Shown here: one piece after another, positions 1 through 7,522 of the stretch | Layout of the letters: each line of letters starts with the position of its first letter | Numbering within the stretch: position 1 is the stretch's first letter | NCBI GenBank assembly: GCA_946480555.1 | Contig: CAMLLE010000013.1 | Span: 1-16,611 of the forward strand | DNA: 16,611 bases | Source of the DNA: an uncultured Verrucomicrobia subdivision 3 bacterium | GTDB lineage: Bacteria > Verrucomicrobiota > Verrucomicrobiae > Limisphaerales > CAMLLE01 | Direction: 5' to 3' | Translations under genes and position numbers: made by a program | Notes under the pieces: model-generated | The model's database searches: none | Told to the model about the DNA's origin: nothing | The model's input: the letters and a program-made list of their open reading frames with translations, nothing else

Positions 1-1647
1 GCCGCAGACGTAGAAATGGCCGCCGTCTTCCAGCCAGGAATAGAGCTCCTTGCCGTACTCGAGCATGCGGGTTTGCACGTAGATTTTCTCCGCTTGATCG
101 CGAGAGAAGGCGAGATCAAGACGCGTCAGATGACCTTCCTTCTGCCAGCCCGTGAGTTCGTTTTCGTAAAGGAAATCGGTGTCGCGCTTCTGATCGCCGA
201 AGAACAACCAGTTCCGGCCTTTCGCGCCAGTCGCCTTGCGCTCTTCCAGAAACGCGCGGAATGGAGCGATGCCAGTTCCGGGACCAACCATGATCATCGG
301 CGCGTCGAAGTTCGCCGGCGGCCTGAAGCCGTGTGATGGCTGCACGAACACTTTCACGAAGTCCGCATCACCGACGCGATCCGCGAGGAAGGTTGAAGCC
401 ACGCCTTTGCGTCCGCGTCCGTGCGCTTCGTATCGCACCGCGCTTACGGTCAGATGCACTTCGCCGGGATGCGCCTTTGGGCTGGAAGAGATGCTGTAAA
501 GACGCGGCGCGAGCTTCTTCAGCAGCTTCACGAAATCTGCCGCGGGCATCGGTTCGGCGAGCAAATGCAGGAGATCGATGATGCCGCGGCCATAAAGCCA
601 CTTGCGCATCTCGTCTTTCTTCTCCTGGGCAAGCAGCGCGGCGAGATCACTTGCGGGAGCGGCGTTGGCAATTGTCGTGAACAACTCCTGCGATGGTTTG
701 GTGATGTCGAAGTGGCGCGCGAGCGCTTCGCGCAAAGGAATTGTCGCTTCACCGATCTTCACTCCATCGTCAGCCTTCGCTTTCAGCGCGCTAATGACTT
801 CATCCACGAGTTCCGGGCAGTTCATCGGCACCACGCCGAGTGCATCGCCGGCTTCGTAGCTCATGCCGCTGCCGTCGAGGCTGATTTCGTAATGGCGGAC
901 TTCCTTGCTGGAACCCGGTTTGTTCAAGCAAAGGTTCTTCAGCAGGCGCGCGGGGAATGGATTCGATTTTCCAAAACCGCTCGAAGCTGGAGCTGCATGA
1001 CCGTTGGTGGCGGGAGCCGCAGGTATGGCTGCCAGCGCGGCGCTCACCGCAACCGTTGCGTCATCCGCTTTCAAGTTCTGCCAAAGCGATTCAACCCACG
1101 CGTTCGCCGCCGCTTCGTAATCCACATCGCATTCGCCGCGCGGCACGAGCGCCTTCGCGCCAAGCTCGTTGAGCCGCGTTTCGAACTTCTTCGAAGCGCC
1201 GCAAAAGTCGGAGTAGTTCTTGTCGCCGAGGCCGAGAATCGCGAATTGCAGCTTCTCCAAACGTGGCGCCTCAGCGGCCTTGAGCCAGTTCCAAAAGTTC
1301 ACCGCGTTGTCCGGCGGTTCGCCATCGCCCCAGGTGCTGGAGATGATGACCGCGCGTTCGCACACGGCCAGATTGGCCTGTTCGTAATCGTTCAACGCAA
1401 GAAGCCGGGGAGCAAAACCGCGCTTTTCAGCGTCCTTCGCCAGCTTCTTTGCGAGACCTTCCGCGGTGCCGGTCTGGCTGCCGAACAGAATCGCGAGCGG
1501 AACTGCGGGCTTGGCGGGAGCAGCTGGAGCAACCGCGCCAGCAGGAACCGCCATGCGAGTGAAGTAACCGGCGAGAAAGCCATTGAGCCAATGCCGTTGT
1601 TCGGCATTGAACGGAGCGTTTTCGGGAATGATCGGGAGTTGGTTCAT
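1..1647 (-). CDS. cysJ: CysJ-type diflavin reductase (sulfite/nitrate reductase flavoprotein), 3' end cut by window
   Basis: This frame is open for 549 codons from an ATG at 1647 to the window edge and lacks only the last stretch of the protein. It is an FMN/FAD reductase that would pass NADPH electrons to a partner sulfite, nitrite or nitrate reductase in the cytoplasm. Visible in order: an N-terminal segment with FNAEQRHWLNGFLAGYF typical of this subgroup; an alanine/proline linker; a flavodoxin domain with LFGSQTGTAEG (from about residue 54), SSTWGDGEPPDN and LGLGDKNYSDF; a second linker; then a CysJ-like FAD module with RLYSISSSP (FAD-binding RxYS) and the NADPH-binding MVGPGTGIAPFRAFLEER. 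The frame ends at FYVCG, just before the usual C-terminus. Its ATG overlaps the stop of the kinase gene by 4 bp (ATGA), implying translational coupling. The nitrate-gene context suggests that it feeds an assimilatory nitrate or nitrite reductase encoded further left; that is inference. Confidence 0.95.
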   Translation of the reverse strand, partial: MNQLPIIPENAPFNAEQRHWLNGFLAGYFTRMAVPAGAVAPAAPAKPAVPLAILFGSQTGTAEGLAKKLAKDAEKRGFAPRLLALNDYEQANLAVCERAVIISSTWGDGEPPDNAVNFWNWLKAAEAPRLEKLQFAILGLGDKNYSDFCGASKKFETRLNELGAKALVPRGECDVDYEAAANAWVESLWQNLKADDATVAVSAALAAIPAAPATNGHAAPASSGFGKSNPFPARLLKNLCLNKPGSSKEVRHYEISLDGSGMSYEAGDALGVVPMNCPELVDEVISALKAKADDGVKIGEATIPLREALARHFDITKPSQELFTTIANAAPASDLAALLAQEKKDEMRKWLYGRGIIDLLHLLAEPMPAADFVKLLKKLAPRLYSISSSPKAHPGEVHLTVSAVRYEAHGRGRKGVASTFLADRVGDADFVKVFVQPSHGFRPPANFDAPMIMVGPGTGIAPFRAFLEERKATGAKGRNWLFFGDQKRDTDFLYENELTGWQKEGHLTRLDLAFSRDQAEKIYVQTRMLEYGKELYSWLEDGGHFYVCG

Positions 1648-3359
1648 TTCGACAGCACTTTCACGAGCAAAAGAACGTTGAGAATCACGCTCGCGAGCAG
1701 CGCGAGCTTCAGCAGGAGTTGCGGGTTGCGCTCGATCAACGGCGCGCCAGCCGCGCGGAACGGCTTCACCTTCGCCGGGTTTTCCAGGTCGAAGCGCATC
1801 TCGCTGTAATTCGCGTAACGTTCCTCGGGCTTGATGGCGATGGCACGCAGCAGCACGGCTTCAAACCAGCCCGGCAAATTCTGATTCAGCGCGGTGGGCT
1901 TCTTCGCCTTGCGGAACGTCGGCGTTTGGAACGGTTCAATCTCGCCGTAGGGCCGCGTCTTCGTGACCGCTTCATAAAGCGTCACACCCAGTGCGAAAAT
2001 TTCAGTCGCTTCGCTGATGGCGCGGCCGGTGAAACGTTCTGGCGCGAGGTAGCTCGGGGTTCCGGCGCGATTGGTGATGCTGAAGATCTCTGAAACGTTG
2101 CCGAGATCGATGAGCTTGAACGTCAGGACACCGCGTTCACCCAGCACGAGAATGTTTTCCGGCTTCAGATCGCCGTGAACGAAATCGTTTCCGAGAAGGA
2201 ACTGCTCGGCGGCCAGGATAAACTTCGCAAGCGCAACGGCGTCGTTCGCTTCCAGCACACCGTGCTTGTCGAGCCATTGGCGCAAGGTCGGCGCGTGCAG
2301 ATATTCCATCGCGTAGTAACGCGCGGTGGCCCCGGCCGGGACGAATGCGTTCGGGAAGAATTCCGCCTGGAGCGACGTGGCGTGCCAGATCTCGCGAATG
2401 AAGTTCGTAAGCGCAGTCTCGTTCGAGCGGGCGTCGAGCGGCGCGAACTTGAGCACGTATGTCTTGCCCGCCTTCGCCGCCAGCCAGATGCGGTCCGTGG
2501 ATCGGAAATGATGCCGCAGCGTGAAGCCATCGATGAGTTCGCCCGCTGTGAGCTTTTCGGGAATCGGCAATGCCGTGCTGGCATTGGAATCTGCCACGCC
2601 CGTTTCGAGCACTTCGATGACGACCGCCGTGATGTCGTCGAGCGTTTCGGGTGTGGCAAGTTCCCGGGCGGCGGCGACCAATCCACGCGCGCCGCCACGT
2701 TTGCGCAGGGCGGTTTGCAGCGCTTCGTCATTGAGCACGTCGCTCAAGCCGTCGGTGCAGAGCAGGAGAATGTCGCCCACCTGCAGATCGAACTCGGCGG
2801 CATGCGGCGTGATCACTTCCGCGAGTCCCAGCGCCTGCGTGAGCACGTGCGTCTGATGCGGATCGCGATGATCGACCGTGAGCTGACGCCAGTCGTTGCC
2901 GCGCAGGCGGTAGATGCGGGAATCACCGAGGTTCACGATGCGCAGCCGGTCGCCTTCCAGCGCGGCCACGGCGACCGTGGTTGAAAACTCAGGCCGTTCG
3001 TATCGGATCAATCCTTCCTGAAAAAGTTGGCGGTTCAGGTGATGCGTGATCTCTTCGAGCGACTTCGCCACGCTCCAGGCGCGTGGGCGGTTTTTGAAGT
3101 TGTTGAGATAAACCGAACAAGCCTTCGCGGCGGCGGCACAGCCGTGAGTGGCACTGCCGATTCCATCCGCAACGACCGCGAGGAACGTTCCGTCGTCGAG
3201 CAATCGCGCTTCGCAGGCGTCATCCGACGGTTCCTTGTCGGACTTGGAGCGAACACAGGTCGTCGCCTGAACGCGCAACCGAGCCATCGCGCGATCCGCG
3301 CTGAGCGATTCCGGCGTTGCGTTCATGCTTCGATTGTTCAACGAGACGTTCACGGTCAC
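1644..3359 (-). CDS. Bifunctional PP2C-type protein phosphatase / Ser-Thr protein kinase with C-terminal membrane anchor
   Basis: A 571-residue fusion. The PP2C half (about 28-255) shows the metal-site aspartates in VVADGIGS (D65), NLGDSRIYRL (D146), LLLCTDGLSD (D203) and LDDITAVVIEV (D241/D242). The kinase half (about 278-530) has the ATP-site lysine in YVLKFAP (K304), the catalytic loop HGDLKPEN (D397, with HGD in place of HRD), DLG in place of DFG (D418), and LAPE (439-442). Residues 546-568 form one hydrophobic helix, so both domains probably face the cytoplasm. It should phosphorylate and dephosphorylate a target, perhaps its neighbour transporter or itself. A kinase gene next to the nitrate transporter is also known in Pseudomonas nas clusters. 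The start is a GTG at 3359, one base after the transporter stop; an ATG at 3326 is the alternative. The stop overlaps the flavoprotein start. Confidence 0.93.
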   Translation of the reverse strand: MTVNVSLNNRSMNATPESLSADRAMARLRVQATTCVRSKSDKEPSDDACEARLLDDGTFLAVVADGIGSATHGCAAAAKACSVYLNNFKNRPRAWSVAKSLEEITHHLNRQLFQEGLIRYERPEFSTTVAVAALEGDRLRIVNLGDSRIYRLRGNDWRQLTVDHRDPHQTHVLTQALGLAEVITPHAAEFDLQVGDILLLCTDGLSDVLNDEALQTALRKRGGARGLVAAARELATPETLDDITAVVIEVLETGVADSNASTALPIPEKLTAGELIDGFTLRHHFRSTDRIWLAAKAGKTYVLKFAPLDARSNETALTNFIREIWHATSLQAEFFPNAFVPAGATARYYAMEYLHAPTLRQWLDKHGVLEANDAVALAKFILAAEQFLLGNDFVHGDLKPENILVLGERGVLTFKLIDLGNVSEIFSITNRAGTPSYLAPERFTGRAISEATEIFALGVTLYEAVTKTRPYGEIEPFQTPTFRKAKKPTALNQNLPGWFEAVLLRAIAIKPEERYANYSEMRFDLENPAKVKPFRAAGAPLIERNPQLLLKLALLASVILNVLLLVKVLSK

Positions 3360-3360
3360 T

Positions 3361-4572
3361 TCAAATACGTGCAGCAGCCATCGCGCCCCAGGTCGTGCGC
3401 CAGCGGCGTTTCACCAGGCTGAGTCCCACCAGCGCGAGCAGGCACAGTCCGGCGAACACCAGCAGGCCGGTCAGATAGGTGCCGGTGTGCTGCTTGCTTT
3501 GACCCATCATGTTCGCCAGCAGGAATCCGCCGATGCCGCCGCCGCAGCCGACGAGGCCGGTCATCAAACCGATGTCCTTGCCGAAGCGCTGCGGGAGAAG
3601 CTGGAAGACCGAGCCGTTGCCCATGCCGAACGCGCCGCACGCGATGAAGAACGCGGCGACGTTCAACGCGAGGCTGTTCGTCAATCCGCCCAGCACGAGC
3701 GCGACGCAGGCGACCGTGTAATAAACGTAGAGCGAGCGGATGCCGCCGATCTTGTCCGAGATGCCGCCGCCAATCGGACGTCCGAGCGCGCCAATCGCCG
3801 TGCAGAGCGCGACCATGTCGCCGGCCTGCGATGGCGTGAGCCCGAAACGATCCTTGAAATACATGCCGAGCGAGTAAGCCAGTCCAACGAAGCCGCCGAA
3901 CGTCACCGTGTAGAAGAAGCAGAACCAGTGAACATCCTTCTCCCGGAACATTCGGAAGTAATCGCCGATTTTCTTGGGCGTGATTTGAACCGGCGGTTCC
4001 TTCGAGAAGATGATGTAAACCGCGAGCACGAGCACTGCTGGGATCAGCGCGAAGCCGAACACCGCAGACCAGCCGTAAGCCGCCGCCAGACGCGGAGCGA
4101 GCAGCGAATCGATCACGACACCGATGTTGCCGGCGCCAGCCAGGCCCATGACCAAACCTTGCATGTGCGGCGGATACCAGCGTCCGGCTTGCGGCAATGA
4201 AACCGCGAAGCTCGCGCCCGCGACACCCAGCACCGCGCCCATCAGCAGCACGGCGTTGTAGCTTTTCAGGCCGAGCAGCCACGCAACCGCCAGACCAGTG
4301 ATGACGACGAGCTGGGCGAAGATTCCCGTTCGCTTTGCACCGATGCGATCCACGAGCAAGCCAAGTCCGAGGCGGAACACCCCGCCGCAGAGGATCGGGA
4401 CGGAAACCATGAAGAAACGTTGCTGCGCGTTCAGGTTCAAGGATTCCGGCGCGGCGATCTGGTTCGCCAGCACGCCGAGCAGCGTCCAGACCATGAAACT
4501 GAAATCAAAATAGAGAAACGCCGTCAGCAGCGTTGGCCAATGTCCCGAGTGCTTTAAATCCGATAGCTTCAT
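3361..4572 (-). CDS. narK: NarK/NasA-family MFS nitrate/nitrite transporter
   Basis: A 403-residue protein of the major facilitator superfamily, with about 12 hydrophobic segments, in the inner membrane. The N-terminus SGHWPTLLTAFLYFDFSFMV and the following WTLLG are typical of assimilatory NasA-type nitrate transporters. Two glycine-rich nitrate signatures are visible: GLAGAGNIGVVIDSLLAPRL and, near the C-terminus, VGCGGGIGGFLLANMMG. The loop motif DRIGAKRTG is the MFS cytoplasmic loop. The frame stays open to 4761, but the family begins at MKLSDLKHSG, so I chose the ATG at 4572. It has an AAAGG Shine-Dalgarno with a 7-nt spacer. It is the first gene of a left operon with the kinase/phosphatase (1 nt apart) and the flavoprotein. 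Nitrate import for assimilation is most likely; nitrite exchange cannot be excluded. Confidence 0.93.
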   Translation of the reverse strand: MKLSDLKHSGHWPTLLTAFLYFDFSFMVWTLLGVLANQIAAPESLNLNAQQRFFMVSVPILCGGVFRLGLGLLVDRIGAKRTGIFAQLVVITGLAVAWLLGLKSYNAVLLMGAVLGVAGASFAVSLPQAGRWYPPHMQGLVMGLAGAGNIGVVIDSLLAPRLAAAYGWSAVFGFALIPAVLVLAVYIIFSKEPPVQITPKKIGDYFRMFREKDVHWFCFFYTVTFGGFVGLAYSLGMYFKDRFGLTPSQAGDMVALCTAIGALGRPIGGGISDKIGGIRSLYVYYTVACVALVLGGLTNSLALNVAAFFIACGAFGMGNGSVFQLLPQRFGKDIGLMTGLVGCGGGIGGFLLANMMGQSKQHTGTYLTGLLVFAGLCLLALVGLSLVKRRWRTTWGAMAAARI

Positions 4573-4604
4573 CGGGTGGCCTTTAAGCTCCCGGTATGCC
4601 AGAT

Positions 4605-4634
4605 TCACCCGTGAGCCATCTTCATAGTTCTCAT
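4605..4634 (-). other. Possible leader minicistron ahead of the nitrate transporter
   Basis: A perfect AGGAGG lies at 4636-4641 on the minus strand. It is too far from the transporter ATG (4572) to serve it. Ten nucleotides after it, an ATG at 4625 opens a six-codon frame (MKMAHG, stop at 4605-4607). In the same frame an ATG at 4634 would give MRTMKMAHG. The minicistron ends 32 nt before the transporter start and is in a different frame. It may be a translated leader or a chance match. No protein homology can be judged at this length. Confidence 0.3.
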
Positions 4635-4635
4635 A

Positions 4636-4641
4636 CCTCCT
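4636..4641 (-). promoter_or_regulatory. Strong Shine-Dalgarno (AGGAGG) in the transporter leader
   Basis: AGGAGG is read on the minus strand. Clear ribosome binding sites are rare elsewhere in this window, so a full-consensus site unattached to a recognised gene stands out. It serves either the minicistron at 4605-4634 or an unrecognised upstream start of the transporter frame. Extending the transporter upstream would add residues unlike the family. Confidence 0.45.
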
Positions 4642-4684
4642 ATGAATTCCAGCCATGACCAGCGAAACACCACGGCAGGCAAGC

Positions 4685-4722
4685 TTCAGCGCTGAAATGC
4701 CAGCGGCCGGCGTGAATTCACG
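4685..4722. promoter_or_regulatory. Two perfect 12-bp palindromes upstream of the nitrate transporter
   Basis: TTCAGCGCTGAA at 4685-4696 and CGTGAATTCACG at 4711-4722 are each perfectly self-complementary. They lie 14 bp apart, about 110-150 bp upstream of the transporter ATG. Flanking GGCA (4678-4681) and TGCC (4698-4701) could extend the first into a longer imperfect hairpin. They could be operators for a dimeric regulator or RNA hairpins in the leader. Neither matches a motif I can name. Confidence 0.4.
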
Positions 4723-5016
4723 AAAAAATGTGCAACTCGACAGCATGCCCTGTTTCGCCATGGTTCAATTTGGCCAGCTTGTTCAACGTGTGACTAAAAG
4801 GCTGCACCGGGTTCAACAGAAGGGAACAAAGTGGACGAAGCTCCATCGCCCTTAGCGGCCGTCCGGGCAGCGAGCGCCGGCAGTGACCACATCTCCGGCA
4901 GCACACTTTCAGGGCAGAAAACTGGCTGCGCTGCCGCTCCGCTTCATTTGGATGGCAAGCATGCGGCCCAACCTCTTCGTTCCCTTTGTAAACTTCTGTG
5001 AAATCACCGTTGCGAC

Positions 5017-5048
5017 GGGCGTGCTGCCCATGACTGAACAGCACGCCC
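5017..5048. repeat. Strong inverted repeat / hairpin (10-bp perfect stem, 12-nt loop)
   Basis: GGGCGTGCTG at 5017-5026 is exactly complementary to CAGCACGCCC at 5039-5048, around a 12-nt loop. Neither strand has a T-run after the stem, so it is not a standard intrinsic terminator. It sits between the end of the mobA operon (5452) and the transporter operon (4572). It could end mob transcription by another route, stabilise a 3' end, or act as a regulatory RNA structure. Confidence 0.5.
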
Positions 5049-5451
5049 GAACCGAACTCCAACGACACGTCACAACCAAACCGCCCATAAAGTTCCGACA
5101 ACCAACGGAACCTCAGGGACGTTTACAACACGATTCAAGATTCCAGCGGCAGAGATGCCACGACCATTCTTTCAGCTGATGACGCTGCCGCGGAAAAACC
5201 ATTGAAATGATGAGGTGGCGTCATAAACCCGCGACCTGTGCTGGCACAGCGCGATTCCATGAATCATCACGTCGGAGAACCCAGGGCGAACCCCGTGTCG
5301 CGGACATGCTTCCTTTCGACGCCGAAAACGGAAATATCCCGTCGTGCCATGCATCGGCTGCGTACTTTTGCACAGTGCGGCCAAAGGCAGTGAAAACGCC
5401 ACTGAAGCTTCGGGGAGTCTTATTCCGTCGCTGGTATTCCAGACTTTGAAG

Positions 5452-6021
5452 TCAAAACCGCTCAAGGTCAGCAGGCACGTTCGCGTTGAGGAACGCACGA
5501 GCGGTTTCCCCATCAACGCGCCAGACGGCGAGACGTCCCTCGGCATTGAGCGCACGCACCAATGTTTGAAGTGACAGCTGTCCGGCATGAAGCGCACTCC
5601 GGACGGCAGGCAGGATCTCCTGCGGATAAATGGCGCACAGTGGTTCGAAGAAATCCCCGGCAACGGGCACCACGCCGCAACCCGGACGGGCCCGATTCCA
5701 AAGCTCCTGCAAAACGGGCAGATTCATCTTCGGCAAATCAATCGCAAGCGTCAGCAAATGCGATGTGTTCGTTTGCCCCAGGGCCGCGGCAAATCCGCCC
5801 AACGGACCGCAAGCAGGAACCGCGTCCCGAACGGCTAGTGCGTCGTCCGGACACCACCCCGGAATTTCCCGGCAGGATAAAAGAATCCGTTCCGGCTCCA
5901 GCCGGCGCAGCAAATTCAGCTGCCGCGACCAGAGCGGTTCGCCGCCGAACTCAATCAAAGCTTTGTCCCGCCCCATGCGTGTGGACTGTCCGCCAACAAA
6001 GAGTGCGGCGGTCAGTGTCAT
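5452..6021 (-). CDS. mobA: Molybdenum cofactor guanylyltransferase (MobA-like)
   Basis: A 189-residue nucleotidyltransferase. MobA attaches GMP to molybdopterin to make the bis-MGD cofactor used by assimilatory nitrate reductases and DMSO-reductase-family enzymes in the cytoplasm. The N-terminal nucleotide-binding signature is clear: FVGGQSTRMGRDKALIEFGG at about residues 8-27. It is followed by PACGPLGGFAAAL and by LLTLAIDLPKMN, the metal-binding aspartate region (usually A-x-D-x-P). Length fits the family. The ATG at 6021 overlaps the MOSC stop by 4 bp (ATGA), so the two are probably co-translated. The frame also extends upstream inside the MOSC gene; the MTLTAALFVGG start is preferred because the beta strand and GG motif follow immediately. 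The variant MocA (CMP transfer) is a less likely alternative. Confidence 0.9.
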   Translation of the reverse strand: MTLTAALFVGGQSTRMGRDKALIEFGGEPLWSRQLNLLRRLEPERILLSCREIPGWCPDDALAVRDAVPACGPLGGFAAALGQTNTSHLLTLAIDLPKMNLPVLQELWNRARPGCGVVPVAGDFFEPLCAIYPQEILPAVRSALHAGQLSLQTLVRALNAEGRLAVWRVDGETARAFLNANVPADLERF

Positions 6022-6479
6022 GGCTTTTCGACGCGCAGCGTTCCGTTCGTGAGGATCGCCGCACGCAGTCCGCCCTGCCCCTGCAGGAAATTTTCCGCGC
6101 CCGGTCCGAACGCCCGATCCATCCAGTAGCACGGGCTGCATTCCTTCCGGCCGAAAAGGCGGACTCCCTGGATCTCAAACTCGCGGCCAATGAGCGCGTT
6201 CAGATCCGCGCCGGAGACAATCACGTTCCGGCGGAACACCGACGGCGGACGATCGAAAATCTTCAGCGCATCCGAAAGCCGCTGGTAAACCTCCCACGAA
6301 AAGAACGTGATCTGACCTGAGTAATCCGGCTTGAACTCAAAGAACCTGTCACCGGCCAGGCCACTCCCCGCCACGCATTCGACGGTTTCGCATTCGATCA
6401 TGGGATGCGTTCCCGCTTCCTGGCCATGATGGCCAAAAAAATTGTGGCCGGCGGAAATGTAAAGATGGCGAATCTGCAC
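6018..6479 (-). CDS. MOSC domain protein (molybdenum cofactor sulfurase C-terminal-like)
   Basis: A 153-residue single-domain protein. MOSC domains are linked to molybdenum cofactor handling or sulfur-carrier reactions, usually through a conserved cysteine. Visible are GSGLAGDRFFEF at about 39-50 (the G-x-x-G-D-R motif), a QITFFSWE segment, RRNVIVSGADLNALIGREF (about 83-101) and the putative active cysteine region RKECSPCYWMDRAFGPG (about 111-127). The order matches MOSC proteins. It overlaps mobA by 4 bp and follows the DmsC-like gene by 34 bp, which supports a role in maturing a molybdoenzyme of this island. The exact substrate cannot be told. Confidence 0.87.
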   Translation of the reverse strand: MQIRHLYISAGHNFFGHHGQEAGTHPMIECETVECVAGSGLAGDRFFEFKPDYSGQITFFSWEVYQRLSDALKIFDRPPSVFRRNVIVSGADLNALIGREFEIQGVRLFGRKECSPCYWMDRAFGPGAENFLQGQGGLRAAILTNGTLRVEKP

Positions 6480-6513
6480 GACGCTGTAAAAATGCGGGCA
6501 ATGCCGCTGAAAA

Positions 6514-7353
6514 TCAAACGCGCGAACGCTTAACTCCGGGCGGGTTCCCGTCAGCAGCGGCGAAAAACAAGTACCGCTCCAGCAATTGCGAACTCACGGT
6601 CGCGAGACAGGCAAGCGTTCCCCAGACGGCGCCGAGTTTCCCGGAATTCGCCATCGCCATGAGGGAAAGCACCGTTGAGACAACAAACAGTCCCCGACGG
6701 GCTTCTAAAACTCCTGCGAAGGAAGTCACCGCAGCCCGCGCGCTGTCGTGCAACGGCGACTCTGGACTCCTCAGCGCGGCTCGCAGCGCCGCCAATTCCC
6801 AGATGAAGAGCGCGGTCCGGATGCCGGTCGCCATGACGGCCAGTGCGGGTGCGAGCCGGGGTTGCATCCAACCCGATAACGCGGCGCCTCCGGTCGTTCC
6901 CAGCAGCATGGCCGTGCCGAAGAACCGGATCGCGACGAAGCTTCCCGGCCAGGAGGGACGTTCTTCTGAAACGTAAACTCCTACTGACGCGGACACGGCG
7001 GCCAGCAACAGCGTTCCCTGGATTAACGTCATCACGTTCCAGGAAAACAGCGAAATCCCAGCGGACAAGGCGGCCGCCGACAGAAGCGCGACCGCCTGCA
7101 CGAGGAGAAATCCGCCTTGTTCAGGCACGTGACTTCGCAAACGGCGTCGCGTGAAATACCGCCAATCGACACCTATTCCCGCGACGAGAATCAGCGCCGC
7201 CGCACGTTGGAGCGGCGCGACAAGCTCACCGTTTTGGAAATGCACGGCACTCGCCGCCAGCCAGATCAGCCCCGCGGCGAATTGCGTTGCCACGAGCCGG
7301 GCAGCATTCCGCCACGTTGGGATTTCGGCGCGGATGCGTTCGGAGAAACGCAT
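6514..7353 (-). CDS. DmsC-like molybdoenzyme membrane anchor protein
   Basis: A mostly hydrophobic protein of about 279 residues from the ATG at 7353, with roughly eight predicted membrane segments. It begins with a short basic N-terminus (MRFSERIRAEI). Segments such as FSWNVMTLIQGTLLLAAVSA, the following EERPSW loop, IRFFGTAMLLGTTGGAALSG and the C-terminal SSQLLERYLFFAAA resemble DmsC/YnfH-type anchor subunits, which tie periplasmic molybdoenzymes to the quinone pool. No DmsA or DmsB partner is in the window, so it is an orphan here or its partner lies elsewhere. The start is uncertain: in-frame ATGs at 7410, 7428 and 7485 would lengthen it, none with a clear Shine-Dalgarno, and the upstream residues look less protein-like. 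It precedes the two molybdenum-cofactor genes, which fits a molybdoenzyme link. Confidence 0.65.
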   Translation of the reverse strand: MRFSERIRAEIPTWRNAARLVATQFAAGLIWLAASAVHFQNGELVAPLQRAAALILVAGIGVDWRYFTRRRLRSHVPEQGGFLLVQAVALLSAAALSAGISLFSWNVMTLIQGTLLLAAVSASVGVYVSEERPSWPGSFVAIRFFGTAMLLGTTGGAALSGWMQPRLAPALAVMATGIRTALFIWELAALRAALRSPESPLHDSARAAVTSFAGVLEARRGLFVVSTVLSLMAMANSGKLGAVWGTLACLATVSSQLLERYLFFAAADGNPPGVKRSRV

Positions 7354-7522
7354 CGCGTTGCGGCCTGGCACGGCACACGGCGTTTCAATCGAAGTCCCGC
7401 GATTGGACATGAAAGAGCCAGGATTCATCCAGTGGACGCGATAAGTCAGCACACGAAGAATGGCGAACCGCGAACGGCCCGCCATTGTGTTGAACCGAAA
7501 TGAATGACCTTCGCCGGTCCGA

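Larger units (their letters stand above)
4573..5451. other. Intergenic region of about 880 bp, no supported gene
   Basis: The longest gene-free stretch in the window. Several open frames cross it (for example 4718-5101 on the minus strand and 5207-5449 on the plus strand), but none reads like a protein family: composition is irregular and rich in Arg, Cys, Ser and His, with no domain motif. It most likely holds the promoter of the left (transporter) operon and the 3' end of the mob operon. The only structures I can point to are the hairpin at 5017-5048, the palindromes at 4685-4722 and the AGGAGG minicistron. I did not find a convincing sigma-70 or sigma-54 promoter by eye, nor a T-rich terminator after mobA. 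Confidence 0.6.

Noticed and set aside
405..425. CCTTTGCGTCC-like sequence as another copy of the repeat family
   Set aside because: It encodes a conserved part of the flavoprotein (GRKGVASTFLAD) and lacks an inverted partner.
421..1809. A 462-codon open frame on the plus strand
   Set aside because: It is antisense to the diflavin reductase, whose motifs are unmistakable. The plus frame shows no domain and an Arg/His/Phe-rich composition typical of a shadow frame.
5017..5048. Intrinsic terminator
   Set aside because: A strong stem but no T-run on either strand, so it is listed only as a hairpin.
4718..5101. A 127-codon minus-strand frame in the gap upstream of the transporter
   Set aside because: Low-quality composition (many Cys, Arg, His and Ser), no domain, and it overlaps the hairpin and palindrome region. 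Not supported as a gene.
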